64,000 nt of DNA from Bacteroidota bacterium (GCA_023417785.1 JAEZEH010000098.1:1-64000); one strand, 5' to 3'. Shown: positions 42,699 to 53,700, numbered from the stretch's first letter. Numbers and translations are program-made. The notes: generated from the letters alone by a model not told the origin.

Positions 42699-43768
42699 TC
42701 CTGATATATTTTTACCTCTGCCAATACCCTTCCTGCAATACAAGCTTCTATTTTTTCGCTGACGACTACCTGACTGCGTTGTCTGTACCATGTCAAGACG
42801 GCTGTGCGTGCAGCCCAGGGATCCTGAACAGCATTCTCAATACCAGCGAATGAGAAATAATTCACGCCCTCCACCAGGCCATCGTTCAACGGCCCTTGCG
42901 CCTCCCTCATGTTGACAGGTATAACGCCAAACGCCGTGTAGGCAGAAAAGATCCCGGACTTTGCCAACAAGCCGGGCACATAGTTAAGGGCCCCATACCA
43001 TACTTTATTCAGATAGTGAGCAATAGGCTCGCGTTCGAGGCGGCCCAACACGTTGACCTCAACTCCGTGATAGCTCAACTCTATCGAACCAGGACCGATA
43101 TCGTAAATCTTCGAAATACCAAGTTGATCAAGCATGCGTGAAAACCCGGCGCTTCCATAAACGCCATTGCGGCGGGCTAAGGATCCGAACACAACCAGGC
43201 TTCCTTTTTCCTTCTGGAAACAAGAGTTATAAAGATGATCTGGTATGTTGGAGAAGATGCCTGTACAAACGGTATCTAATTTCAACTCCGGGTCTAGTTT
43301 TTCCAACCTGTCAACATAAATGCTGCAGCTCGTAAGAACTGCGTCTGACGTCGTGCACAGTTCGCGAACGAGTTTTTTTTGAAGGTGACTTGTATAAAAA
43401 GGCAGTTTAAGCATGGAGTTGCTTGACGCGTACAATTCATGAAAGAAAACAACGATGCGCGCACCAGCCTTTCTCTTAAAGGCCTTGAGCGCTGAAACAA
43501 TATAGAAAGGAAGTCCTATCCTGCTATAGGCATAGTTCACGTAATGAAGGATGACAATCTCGGCACCGGACTTCAGCAGCTTTTGTTCGAAATCATTTAC
43601 TTCGAAGGGTATGACATTTCGATTGACGCCAGGCGGTTTGTGCCTAACCAAAAACGAATTATGGCGATAACCCATCTTTTCCAGGTTATCAGCCAGGATG
43701 TGACAAAAGTCGCCCAACCCGTTCACGGCCGGGGGTAACGTAGGGGCTATATGAACAATGTTTCTCAT
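42695..43768 (-). CDS. Probable GT-B glycosyltransferase, divergent
   Basis: The N-terminal half (IVHIAPTLPPAVNGLGDFCH, about 4-23; ARIVVFFHELYASSNSMLKL, about 104) has the Gly-rich turn and strand order of GT-B transferases. The C-terminal half is divergent: VVFGSLARRNGVYGSAGFSR (about 192-211) replaces the usual donor opening and there is no clean E-x7-E motif; REAQGPLNDGLVEGVNYFSF sits where it would be. It may be an inactive or unusual-donor enzyme. Length 357. It lies 23 bases after the previous gene and overlaps the next by 4 bases. Confidence 0.72.
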   Translation of the reverse strand: MRNIVHIAPTLPPAVNGLGDFCHILADNLEKMGYRHNSFLVRHKPPGVNRNVIPFEVNDFEQKLLKSGAEIVILHYVNYAYSRIGLPFYIVSALKAFKRKAGARIVVFFHELYASSNSMLKLPFYTSHLQKKLVRELCTTSDAVLTSCSIYVDRLEKLDPELKLDTVCTGIFSNIPDHLYNSCFQKEKGSLVVFGSLARRNGVYGSAGFSRMLDQLGISKIYDIGPGSIELSYHGVEVNVLGRLEREPIAHYLNKVWYGALNYVPGLLAKSGIFSAYTAFGVIPVNMREAQGPLNDGLVEGVNYFSFAGIENAVQDPWAARTAVLTWYRQRSQVVVSEKIEACIAGRVLAEVKIYQE

Positions 43769-43791
43769 AATTCAACAACTGTGAGCGATCA

Positions 43792-44790
43792 TCAACGTCG
43801 TTTATAAAATCTTCCTATCAGCGAAGCGATTTTCAGTTCAATCAGTTTACCTTTTACTTCACGATTCGAATGTGCCGTAATGATCCCGCTGGCATTCTTC
43901 CAGTATTCACGATCTACGGTTCGGGGAGGTCGTCCTGAAAATGCCTGTGCAACAGGGTTCCACTTCCAGGGCTTTGGCTGTCCTAAAGCGTGAGGCATCA
44001 ACGCAGCCCCGGGGCGCAACGACATTCCCTCCTGTCCTACAAAGCTGAATTCGCCGTTCCACGCCTCAATTGCAGCATTTAATGCGTCCTGGTCGGTTTT
44101 TCCAAAGGCGGAAAACGGACCCTGCGACTCTTCAGGCAGCGCCTTACCGGCGAGCGCAGACCTGCTAAGTCCACCAATCACCGAAGCCATTGCTTCCTGA
44201 ATTGTGATCCACGTCTGAAGGAAGCTTTCATTCTTGCGGTCAATTCCGATGTACCCGCCGTTAACGTAAACCGGATCCTTGAAATGCAATTCAATTCCCC
44301 TATCACTGAAATAATTCCGCCACGCCACCCTTCGTGGGTGATTTTTTGGTAGTGGTGAGTTTACGTCTTCACAGAGCGCAACCCCATAGTCTGTCCACGT
44401 GATGAAGTATTTCCACGGCGCGCTAACCACTATATCGGGATCGAAATAGAACAGTTTATCAACCCAGTGAGCAGGCCCATTCCAAAGCCGCATCATAAAA
44501 TCAGGCTTGTAGTTGGTGAGGTGATAATCTGTCGTAACGGGGACCAGGTGCAGGTTTATTCCATCGGCCACTGCCATGGTTTTTCCGTCCTTCCCTAATA
44601 CCATGGAGTTATCCGTTGCTACGTCCGTCCACGATGGCAGAGCACCTCGATAACCTGCATATATATCGCCGCGAAAGCCATTAGCATAAAGCGAATTTGT
44701 CAGGACGGCGACGCCATAGTGGTAATGCCCCTCAAAGAGTGTACAGATCGCTGTGCTTTTAGGCAGGGAAAGTATATTTGGGTTCATCAT
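43792..44790 (-). CDS. Putative GT-A-type glycosyltransferase, unclassified
   Basis: 332 residues. AICTLFEGHYHYGVAVLTNS (about 14-33) resembles the start of GT8/GT-A nucleotide-sugar transferases, and LFYFDPDIVVSAPWKYF (about 116-132) carries a DPD at the place of the metal-binding DxD. VNGGYIGIDRKNESFLQTW (about 177-195) matches the acceptor/donor-loop region of such enzymes. No standard family fits fully, so the assignment is by pattern. The start overlaps the upstream stop by 4 bases (44787-44790), showing it belongs to the operon. Confidence 0.65.
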   Translation of the reverse strand: MMNPNILSLPKSTAICTLFEGHYHYGVAVLTNSLYANGFRGDIYAGYRGALPSWTDVATDNSMVLGKDGKTMAVADGINLHLVPVTTDYHLTNYKPDFMMRLWNGPAHWVDKLFYFDPDIVVSAPWKYFITWTDYGVALCEDVNSPLPKNHPRRVAWRNYFSDRGIELHFKDPVYVNGGYIGIDRKNESFLQTWITIQEAMASVIGGLSRSALAGKALPEESQGPFSAFGKTDQDALNAAIEAWNGEFSFVGQEGMSLRPGAALMPHALGQPKPWKWNPVAQAFSGRPPRTVDREYWKNASGIITAHSNREVKGKLIELKIASLIGRFYKRR

Positions 44791-45989
44791 GGTGCAATGG
44801 ACAATTGAGTCAGCACGGGTTCAAGCCTGTCAGTGAAAGCCTTAGTGCTCAGGCGCGACTCGTATTCGCGGTAAGCATTAACAGACATCATCCGGTAAAG
44901 ATCGCGGTCCATCCAGATGCGCGCCCAACGCCGGGCAAAATGCCAGGGTGTTTCATCTTTTCGCAAGAGTAGTCCGTTATGATCGTCACTGATTATTTCC
45001 GACACTCCCCCGGTATCACGCCCGAGAGCTGGTAGACCGTACGCATTAGCTTCGCAATAGACACATCCAAAACACTCGGCCTGCGAAGGAACGATGAGGG
45101 CATGAGCGTCTTTCAATATTTGCCTGAATCGCTCTTCGTCTTCGGCGACGTCTTTCCTGAGGTAGCCGACCACGTCGACGGCATACCTTAACTGATCATG
45201 TATTTCAGGCTCACAACCCACGATAGTTAATCTGGAAGGCAACCCTATTCTGTTCAACTCCGCAATGAAATCTAATGCCTGAGGTCCCCCTTTTCGTTCC
45301 CATTGTGTGCCAATGAAGACGAAACTGCAAAGATCCTTTATGATACGCTGCTCAATCCATTGTTCTATGTCGGATTCGGAGGGCTCATAGGAAACATTTG
45401 CACCGAATGGAATTGTAAATACTTTGGAAGGCGGGGTGTTATAGTCAGCAACTGCACTTAAGCTCGCCCAACTCGCAGGGAACACTGCCGCATCCGCGCG
45501 GTCCAGCGCACGTTGATACATTTGATTACCCTGACGTAAACTCCTTGCGGCAAGATTCGAAAAGGAGGGATAATAATCAACGATGGACGCAAAGGTAGTA
45601 TCGTGAATAATACACGACGGAACGTCGAACGTTGCGTATGCAAGCCAGTCGCCGTGAATTACGAGCACCACATCGGGCTCCATAGACGCCACGGCATGGT
45701 CGAGTTGCAGACATATTTTCCTGAGGAATTTTTCTTCTACAGCTGCAAGGAACCATTTGTTATGAACCCGGTGGTAAAACCTTTTCAGCCAGGCGTAGTG
45801 CCAGGGCTCCGCCGGCGCGGAAAGGGCTATAGGAAAGATATGATGTCCTCTCTGCTCCAGCCCCATAATGATAGTGGCCGGGATACCAGACCAAGTGCTG
45901 GCAGACGAGGGGTCACCTAAACTTGCAATAGCAATTTTCATCTTTCTATTAACCACTGTTCGAAAATCTGATTCATACAGAATATTCAT
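44787..45989 (-). CDS. Glycosyltransferase family 4
   Basis: GT-B family 4: LCSFVFIGTQWERKGGPQAL (about 222-241) is the donor-half start, and VPSQAECFGCVYCEANAYGL (about 300-319) holds the E-x7-E motif before PALGRDTGGVSEIISD. Acceptor-half features are SSASTWSGIPATIIMGLEQR and HAVASMEPDVVLVIHGDWL. Two starts are possible: ATG 45989 overlaps the upstream stop by 4 bases as elsewhere in this operon, while ATG 45941 gives the more usual family N-terminus (MKIAIASLGDPSSAS). I keep 45989. Sugar unknown. Confidence 0.88.
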   Translation of the reverse strand: MNILYESDFRTVVNRKMKIAIASLGDPSSASTWSGIPATIIMGLEQRGHHIFPIALSAPAEPWHYAWLKRFYHRVHNKWFLAAVEEKFLRKICLQLDHAVASMEPDVVLVIHGDWLAYATFDVPSCIIHDTTFASIVDYYPSFSNLAARSLRQGNQMYQRALDRADAAVFPASWASLSAVADYNTPPSKVFTIPFGANVSYEPSESDIEQWIEQRIIKDLCSFVFIGTQWERKGGPQALDFIAELNRIGLPSRLTIVGCEPEIHDQLRYAVDVVGYLRKDVAEDEERFRQILKDAHALIVPSQAECFGCVYCEANAYGLPALGRDTGGVSEIISDDHNGLLLRKDETPWHFARRWARIWMDRDLYRMMSVNAYREYESRLSTKAFTDRLEPVLTQLSIAP

Positions 45990-47332
45990 CCAACCGGAGG
46001 TTTATGCTTTTGTATGCCGACAGTATGAGTCGACAAACGTTCAACCTTTGTCCCCAATAATCTTATAATACCATAAAGTGGATGAATGAACAAACCCACA
46101 ACTCCGGTAAACATATTAAACCATAAAACTCCTTTGATCGTCGATATATCAATCAGTAATACTCCACATATGATCCCGGCTATTCCTCCGGCGATTCCGA
46201 TCGCCGGGTGCAATAGCCATCCGCGTGAGGCATTCAGTCCATAGTTGATACCTACAAAGAGATTAAGACATGTTCCGATAAAGCAAAGCACAAGCTCGTC
46301 TTTGAGATGGTTGTATTTACTTCCAAGAATCCAAAGTACCTGATCGGGAAATAGCCACACAATGGTAACCATGCTTACACTTACGACAACCAGAATCAGC
46401 TGGATCTTGATGTAGCGATCCACCAACAATCTTCTATTTTCCTCAAGTCGGGCGAACCTGGGTACGATAAGAATATTGAACATCGTGGTGAAAAGTGTAA
46501 GAATCATGGCGAGCCGGGCCAGCGCGCCGACCTGTGCCAAGGCAGCAGTAGCTCCGAAAATGGAGATCAGCCATATTGAAATCTGACCTGAAACACAGAA
46601 ATAAATAGCGCCTGGAAAGATTCTTTTGATGAAGACCATGAGTTCTCTCCTGATGAAAACATCGGGGCGCTGCTTCCAGTCCGCATATGCTGAAGCAATT
46701 CTTCTAAATCTGATGTTAGCCCAGATCTGCGGTAGTCCTCCAGCGAGGACGGCAACATATGCAAATGGAAACACGAACAGGGCTGGTCCAATCAACATAA
46801 GTCTCAACAAGTTTGACTGCACCAGTGTTCTTTGGAGCGACGTTACATCCTGCGCAAGCTTAGGGGGGATTTGAAGCAACGACCCGGAGAGGGCGCTGAA
46901 GAATGCAGGAACTATCGCGAGTACCACCACTAGGCTCATCACCCAGGTAGCGTCGTGTACCCGCATCAGATAAATCATTACAGGGATTGCCACTATCAGA
47001 CTAACAATGGCGAACTTACTACGCAGGTCGAGCCCTGTCGCCAGCACCGCGCCAAGTTTCGCCGGATTATGCCAAACCTTTCCACCCTGAGCCATTACAC
47101 CGGTAGAAATACCACCGTCGGCCAATACGGTCATGGTTCCCAACATCGTATTCGCAAGTATGTAAATTGCATATTCTGACGTCGGGAGCAGACGGATCAC
47201 GAGTATGCCACTTAAGAAACCCACGATTTGAACGATGGCCTGCATTGAACCCGTGATCGTCACGAGCTTTCCCAGTTCGAATGCCCTGGAGAAAGTCGGT
47301 CTTGTTACCAGCTGATGGATTATTGCTTTCAT
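45986..47332 (-). CDS. Polysaccharide flippase (Wzx/MOP superfamily)
   Basis: A 448-residue protein with 12 or so membrane helices. The N-terminal LVTITGSMQAIVQIVGFLSG followed by ILVIRLLPTSEYAIYILANT is the usual start of Wzx-type lipid-linked-oligosaccharide flippases. Further helices are YLMRVHDATWVMSLVVVLAI-type and GIAGGIAGIICGVLLIDIST. It would turn the completed repeat unit to the periplasmic face. It is the only flippase candidate in the locus, with 16 bases to the upstream exostosin-like gene and a 4-base overlap with the next transferase. Confidence 0.87.
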   Translation of the reverse strand: MKAIIHQLVTRPTFSRAFELGKLVTITGSMQAIVQIVGFLSGILVIRLLPTSEYAIYILANTMLGTMTVLADGGISTGVMAQGGKVWHNPAKLGAVLATGLDLRSKFAIVSLIVAIPVMIYLMRVHDATWVMSLVVVLAIVPAFFSALSGSLLQIPPKLAQDVTSLQRTLVQSNLLRLMLIGPALFVFPFAYVAVLAGGLPQIWANIRFRRIASAYADWKQRPDVFIRRELMVFIKRIFPGAIYFCVSGQISIWLISIFGATAALAQVGALARLAMILTLFTTMFNILIVPRFARLEENRRLLVDRYIKIQLILVVVSVSMVTIVWLFPDQVLWILGSKYNHLKDELVLCFIGTCLNLFVGINYGLNASRGWLLHPAIGIAGGIAGIICGVLLIDISTIKGVLWFNMFTGVVGLFIHPLYGIIRLLGTKVERLSTHTVGIQKHKPPVG

Positions 47333-47348
47333 TTAACCACAAACAACT

Positions 47349-48335
47349 TTAATGTGTTACCCTGGCTAATCCCTTCCGCGCCTTGTTAAATACCCGCTGC
47401 GGAAGGGTCCATTTATTTTTCCAGAAGAATGGCAGCGAATTCCACCTTCGTATTTCCGCTTCCTTTGATGTTCGTCGTGCAGAGCACATTATCGCGACGA
47501 GACACTTTGCATAATATTCAGCGACTACTGCATCAGCGAAAAACCGGTTGAACTCCGCTTCGGCTTTTGCTCCGAATTCCTTGTACCTGCTTTTACGCTC
47601 GACGAGATAGGCTTCGAGATCCGCTACTTTTTTTTCAGGGAAAAAGAGGGCGCACGAGAGCCAGTCGGGGCCGGAAGGCAATACCAATTGGTCCGCCAGA
47701 ATAACCGGGCATCGCCCTACGGCCATACTTTCGTAGATGCGAAAACTTACGGGAGCCCAACCAGCGGGACATAAAGAGAACCTGGCGTTCATCATCACCT
47801 CAACATACCCGGCTTTTTCGTCGACCTTATGGTTCAACCAACTGTTCGTTGTTTCCAGACAGAACCCGTTGACCTCGCAAAGTGATTCAACCATCCTTTT
47901 TCGGAGTGCGTTTGATTTTGTATTGCCACGCCAACTCGCCAGATAGCGGGGATTCGGTACCTCGCGATCAGCTGAGAAGACAAGCTCATTAGGATACTCC
48001 ATATACGGGACAGCTGCATGTAAATCAGGATTAAAACGACCTTTCGGCAAACTGGTATAGAGTCCGCGGAGTAATCCCGTGGCCGCGTCATCGTTGTTGA
48101 TCGTAAAGGTCTTTTCGAAGAACCGTGAGAGTAAGGGATCCTTTGTTAATGTTGAGATATACCGAAAATCTTTGAAGGAAAATCTTTCATGGATAATCAA
48201 TGCATCCGCATCTTCAGGCGAGAACGTCTCCTGAATCTGTGGAAATTTTAGTAGCTCTACCTTTACCCTGGCCAATACTTTCGACTCCTCGTTAGCCAGC
48301 GGTGACAACGTATGATCAACAAAAAACACTTTCAT
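47349..48335 (-). CDS. Exostosin-like glycosyltransferase (GT47-type)
   Basis: From ATG 48335 the product has 328 residues. The frame is open upstream to 48425 but that part overlaps the wzc-type gene; 48335 lies right behind its stop. RYLASWRGNTKSNALRKRMV (about 150-169) and MMNARFSLCPAGWAPVSFRI (about 202-221), then YESMAVGRCPVILADQLVLP, match the exostosin-family core (donor-site region with a central Cys-Pro-x-Gly). It may act in synthesis of a uronic-acid or hexosamine-containing unit, but the sugar is not predictable. It sits between wzc and wzx. Confidence 0.82.
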   Translation of the reverse strand: MKVFFVDHTLSPLANEESKVLARVKVELLKFPQIQETFSPEDADALIIHERFSFKDFRYISTLTKDPLLSRFFEKTFTINNDDAATGLLRGLYTSLPKGRFNPDLHAAVPYMEYPNELVFSADREVPNPRYLASWRGNTKSNALRKRMVESLCEVNGFCLETTNSWLNHKVDEKAGYVEVMMNARFSLCPAGWAPVSFRIYESMAVGRCPVILADQLVLPSGPDWLSCALFFPEKKVADLEAYLVERKSRYKEFGAKAEAEFNRFFADAVVAEYYAKCLVAIMCSARRTSKEAEIRRWNSLPFFWKNKWTLPQRVFNKARKGLARVTH

Positions 48336-48336
48336 C

Positions 48337-50709
48337 TTAATCCAGTTTTGATGAGTCGACAGTATTTGATACTTCCACCTTCGCGGGTTTTTCAGACTTC
48401 CTTGTCTTGCCATATCCATACCCATAGCCGTAGCCGTAACCCTTCGTCAGCCTGGCATCGTTCAGCACAATCGACGGATTTTTGAGTTTCTTTTCCCTGA
48501 AAATCCGGTCCACTATACCAATCTGTTCCTTCAGGGTGTAATTGCATCTCATCATATAAACCGTAGAATCGATATACGCCGCTACTGAATATGAATCCGC
48601 GACCATTCCTATAGGTGCAGAATCAATCACGATGTGATCAAACGAGAGCTTCAACGTTTCGAATAGCGTCTCCACCTTTGATGTCATCAATAACTCCGTA
48701 GGATTCGGCGTTACAGGTCCGGCAGGGATAATGTACAGATCGTCAAGCACCCCCGACGGTCGTATTATCTCGTCGATGGTCAGCGTATCCGAACTAAGGT
48801 AACTTGTAATCCCTTCGCTTTCACTGATGTCAACAGTCCTGGTGAGGGTGGGCTTCCGAAGGTCCATACCGAGAACGACTACCTTCTTTCCGGTGAGTAC
48901 AAGACTGGCAGCGAGATTAATACTGAAGAATGTTTTACCCTCGCCACTGATACTCGATGTCACGAGAATTACCTTATTGGGCTTGCCCGCGGTGGTGAAC
49001 TGCAGGTTTGATCGTACCAGCCGAAACATTTCCACAAGGGGATTCGACCGTTCCTGCAGAACCACGATCGGATCCTTCGTTTTGTTTCTTGCGATTTCAC
49101 CCAGAACAGGAACGCGTGTAGCCATCTCGATGTCCTTCACATCCTGAATTTTGTCATTCAAAAGATTCCGGATATACAATATGCCGAAGGGAAAGCCGAG
49201 CCCGAGAAGAACGGCAATGAAATATAACAGAGGCACATTCGGACCGATCGGATAGCTAACGGAAGGCGGATCAATCACCCTGAAATTTGAAACTGTTGCT
49301 GCGAGCGAAAGTGCTGATTCTTCCCGCTTCTGAAGGAGGTAAAGGTAAAGCCCCTCTTTCACGCCTTGCTGACGATTAATTTCAAGGAGTTCACGCTCCA
49401 TCACCGGGACTTTCTTCTTACGAAATTCGAATTTTGATGAACTGGAAACCAGATTCCCGCGTGTAATAATGAGTCCGTTCTGAATATTTTTGATATTCTC
49501 AACGATGTTAAGCCGAAGGTTATTCAGCTGTTCATTGAGGTTAACTATCAATGGATTGTCGGGACGTGTTGTATGCAGCATCCGCTGCCGTTCAAGTTGC
49601 AATTCATTAAATTTTGACATCAGGTTCAGCAGTGTAACATCCTGAATATTCAGAGAACTGGGCACCAGCTCATACTTATTATCCTCTTTCTCAAGGTATG
49701 CACCGATAGACTTCAACAGGTCAATCTGAATATCGAACTCAGCAAGCTGTTTGTTGTATTCATCTGCACTTCTCAGGTACAACTCCGCCTCCGAACTCAC
49801 ATCGGTGAGGTCATTTTTCTTTTTGTACAATTCAACATTTTTCTCAACGTCGTTCAATTCAGCCGTGAGATAACGAAGACGTTCGTCAATAAAACTAAGT
49901 GAGTTTGCCGCGGTCAGATTCTTGTCCTCTACGGCCTCCTGTTCGTAAACCTCAATCAACTTATTGAGAATGTCCACGCTCTTTTCCCAAACCGGGTCAG
50001 TAAGGCTAACGGTTATCGCATTGGATTGCTTATTGACCGGTGTAATGGAAAGCTTTCCACTATAGTATCCCGCAAGTTTTGCGACGTCATGAAAAACAAA
50101 GATCCTTTTTTCGTTGCCGAGCATCGTGCCGCCGCCACCTTCCAAAACCGTAAACTCAGCATGACGTTTGTTTATTTGCTGGCCGAATTTGTACGTGGTG
50201 CCTTTCAACGTTCCATCTTCGGCTTCTTCCTCCAGAATAAATGAATTATTCTGGCCAGGCGAGATATAGAATTTTCTTCCATATGCTCCAGGTTCCAATT
50301 TATGGACAACTAACTTGACAGGAAGATTGTGGTAAAGCTCCAGATCGTGCACACGCCCTTTTTGATAGAAAGTAGTATTAAAAGACAACTCACGTAGCAC
50401 ACGTTCCATAAGACTTTTCGACTTCAGCATGATAATCTGATCCTCGATATTCTTGGCTGATCGGAACAAGTCTATGTCTGCCATTCCCACTCCAGGCGGA
50501 ATGGCTGAACCGTCCTTATTATCCTTGATCAGAATGGTGCTGCTGACGACATATTCCCGTACCGTATACCGGATCCGAAGCCACGCAAGGCTCACTCCGA
50601 TCAGTACGAACACGACAAAAACCGGCCAATACTTGATATATCCGGACACCACAGATCTCAGATTGCTTTTTTCACTCGTCCTTTCCTGAAACATATCGCC
50701 CTCTATCAT
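48337..50709 (-). CDS. Wzc-type tyrosine-protein kinase / chain-length regulator
   Basis: A 790-residue inner-membrane protein: N-terminal Wzz domain with a helix at about 30-50 (YWPVFVVFVLIGVSLAWLRI), periplasmic coiled coils (about 255-440), a second helix near 490-510 (LLYFIAVLLGLGFPFGILYI), and a cytoplasmic BY-kinase. The kinase has Walker A VTSSISGEGKTFFSINLAAS near 582-601, Walker A' VVVLGMDLRKPTL near 614, and Walker B DHIVIDSAPIGMV near 693. The C-terminal tail has five Tyr in alternating Gly-Tyr units (near 765-775) for autophosphorylation. It sets chain length and assembly of the exopolysaccharide. It is 31 bases after the giant gene. Wza, its usual outer-membrane partner, is absent from the window. 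Confidence 0.93.
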   Translation of the reverse strand: MIEGDMFQERTSEKSNLRSVVSGYIKYWPVFVVFVLIGVSLAWLRIRYTVREYVVSSTILIKDNKDGSAIPPGVGMADIDLFRSAKNIEDQIIMLKSKSLMERVLRELSFNTTFYQKGRVHDLELYHNLPVKLVVHKLEPGAYGRKFYISPGQNNSFILEEEAEDGTLKGTTYKFGQQINKRHAEFTVLEGGGGTMLGNEKRIFVFHDVAKLAGYYSGKLSITPVNKQSNAITVSLTDPVWEKSVDILNKLIEVYEQEAVEDKNLTAANSLSFIDERLRYLTAELNDVEKNVELYKKKNDLTDVSSEAELYLRSADEYNKQLAEFDIQIDLLKSIGAYLEKEDNKYELVPSSLNIQDVTLLNLMSKFNELQLERQRMLHTTRPDNPLIVNLNEQLNNLRLNIVENIKNIQNGLIITRGNLVSSSSKFEFRKKKVPVMERELLEINRQQGVKEGLYLYLLQKREESALSLAATVSNFRVIDPPSVSYPIGPNVPLLYFIAVLLGLGFPFGILYIRNLLNDKIQDVKDIEMATRVPVLGEIARNKTKDPIVVLQERSNPLVEMFRLVRSNLQFTTAGKPNKVILVTSSISGEGKTFFSINLAASLVLTGKKVVVLGMDLRKPTLTRTVDISESEGITSYLSSDTLTIDEIIRPSGVLDDLYIIPAGPVTPNPTELLMTSKVETLFETLKLSFDHIVIDSAPIGMVADSYSVAAYIDSTVYMMRCNYTLKEQIGIVDRIFREKKLKNPSIVLNDARLTKGYGYGYGYGYGKTRKSEKPAKVEVSNTVDSSKLD

Positions 50710-50740
50710 AAGTTTTGATTTTGTTATTAAACAATTCGTG

Positions 50741-53700
50741 CTATCGGCTAAGAAGTAACTTGAGGAATACTACTCTGTCACTGGTTCTCAGTCTGGCGAA
50801 ATAAACGCCAGACGCCATTTCATTTGCGTCGACATCGAACCTGTAAAGACTACCCGCTTCCACGTTACCGGAGAATATATCCTCGACCAACGTTCCATTC
50901 GCCGCTACCACATCAAGATCCGCCGCGCCGGATTCGACCGGTGAATACAGAATAGTAGTATATTGATTGAATGGATTTGGATAGGCGTCCATCTCATTCC
51001 GTTCTATCGCGGTGCCCGGCGTATGATCACTGATTCGTGCAGTACCGTCGAAATGCAGCGCAGAGGTTGTTACCGGACGTATCTCGATAGCATTCACCTT
51101 GGTATTCTCAACTATTTTTATGAAGGACAGGTTGAGCACGCCATCTGTCACTTCGAGCTCGAATTCCTTCACGACAGCGGCCATCGCACCAGCTTCAGCG
51201 TAGATATCGAAGTTTGTCAGGATCGGCGCACCTTCGGCGGTAACACTAAATACGCGTTTGCCGGGAGCACCTACGCCACCACCAGTCGCTCCGAAAAATA
51301 TTTCAGCAAAATGAAGCCTGAGAATATAGGTTCCGGCCGGAAGAGGAATGTTGTACCCATTGAGCTTATAGCGTTCGGAGCGATAGAGCGCATCAGCATC
51401 AGTACCACTTATATCGACGATATTTCCATTCGTGTACGTGGAGCCGCCACTAAAGTAGGTGTCAGCGGCAAACGTTTCGGCGCCGACCACAACTGCCTGG
51501 CCACCCGCATTAATCAAGACCGGATCAGGGTGGGAATCTCCCTCATTTACGGTTAATTGAAAGATATCGCTTGCAGACGCATTGCCATCGAAGGCCGTAA
51601 CGCGAATATTAACCGACCCCACATCGCCAGTTTCAGGCGTACCGCTGAAATTGCGCGAGGCTGCCGAAAATGCAAGCCAGTCCGGCAATGGATTCCCGTT
51701 GGAAAGCGTTGCCGAATAAGTCAGCGGGTCGCCGTCGGGATCAGTGAACGCGTTGGAATTGAATGTGAGATTGAATGGAATTCCCGATATAGCAAACTGA
51801 TCCGGTATTGGAGTGCCAAGTGATGGAGGCTGACCCTCCAGAATCGATTTAGCTACGATCTCAATGCCACTTACTTTGGGGTTCTGCACAACTTTGATGA
51901 AGTTGATATTCAGTGTGCCATCAAATACGTCAACATCGAATTCCTTGATGAGCGCGGTCATAGCCCCGACTTCAGCGAATATATCAAGATTAGTCAGCAC
52001 CGGCAGACCCTCAGCCGTCACGTTGAACACGCGCTGACCAGCCCCGCCAACGCCACCGCCAGTGGCCCCAAAAAACACTTCAGCAAAATGCAACCTAACC
52101 GTATACGTTCCGGGCGGAACCGCTACCTGATACCCGAAGACGTTATTCCGTTCACTGCGGTACAACTGATCTGCATCAGTTTCACCAACGTCGCCAATCA
52201 TGTTGTTGGTGTATACTTTGCCTCCCGAGAAATTATTATCAGCCTCGAAAGATTTTCCATAGGCAGTGACTGCCGGACCGCCAGAGTTGATGTAACGCTC
52301 GAATACGGGGGTTTCGGCTACTGAGATGACAAACTCATCGCTTACCGATCCGGATGCGTTACTTGCTGTTACCACAACGTCAACATTGCCAACATCGCCG
52401 ACAGTCGGGGTGCCACTGAATGTGCGAGACGGTCCGTCGAAAGAAAGCCATGATGGCAAGTCGCCACCGCCTTCCGATGCAGCGGTGTACGTCATAGGGT
52501 CTGCGTCAGGATCTGTGAACGTATTGGCAGCAAAAGTAAATGTGAAGGCCGAACCCACTTCCGCTACCTGATCCGGAATGGCATTATCAACTACTGGCGA
52601 TCCGTTTTCATTAACAATTATATCAAATACGTCTTCAACCTCAAGTTCGCCATCACCGGCGATTACCTTGATGCTGTAGGTTGTTGCTTCCGAAGGAGCT
52701 ATACCCTGGAACGTGGCCGTGGTATTGTTGAAATTAAGCCAGCCCGGCAAAGATCCGTCATCTGAAAGCATTGCAGAATATTCAAGCTGATCTCCATCAG
52801 GATCAGCGAACACGTTGGCAGCCAATACGAAAACAAACTCTTCTCCGGCCGTCAGGGTTTGATCCGCAATCGGATTTGAAACAACGGGAGCATTGTTTAC
52901 ATCCGGACTCTGGACTACCATTTCAAAAATATCATCAACACTTGCTTCGCCATCACTCGCTGTTACTTTTATCTGATACACACCAGCATGCTGCAATTCC
53001 GGGTTTGCGTTAAACGTTATGGAGTTGCTGTCGAACGCAATCCACGCAGGCAGCGGATCATTGTTAGCTAACGTCGTCGATACCGTTAGGGCGTCACCAT
53101 CTGGGTCGGAAAAGGTATTGGCCGGAACTACGAACGTAAATGGCACTTCGACGGTGAAAAGCTGATCCGGGATATTATTCCCGACCACGGGCGCTGCGTT
53201 ACCCGATGATACCGAAGCAATTACTTCGATGGCGCTGACCTTCGGGTTTTGCACCACCTTGATGAAGTTCAAATTTAGTGTACCATCGGTAACTGACACT
53301 TCAACCTCCTTGACTAACGCGCGCATTGCACCGGCTTCAGCATAGATATCGAAATTTGTTAGTAATGGCTGACCTTCTCCGACCACGTTAAATATTCGTT
53401 TGCCCACGCCACCTGCACTCCCGCCTGTGGCTCCAAAAAAGATCTCGGCGAAATGCAGGCGAATCAGATAGGTACCCGGTTGCACAGGGATGGAATACGA
53501 CAATGCGTTGTTTCGCTCTGACTTGTACAGATCATCGAACGTGGTTCCCGCTATATCGGCTATGTTGTTATTGGTGTACACACCTCCGCCAGAGAAATTT
53601 TTATCCGCATCGAAGGTTACTCCAAACGCTGGCGTGCCCGGCCCGCCCGAATTGATACGAATGTTCGCGCCTGACTCTATGGTGAGAGTTATTGACAGAG

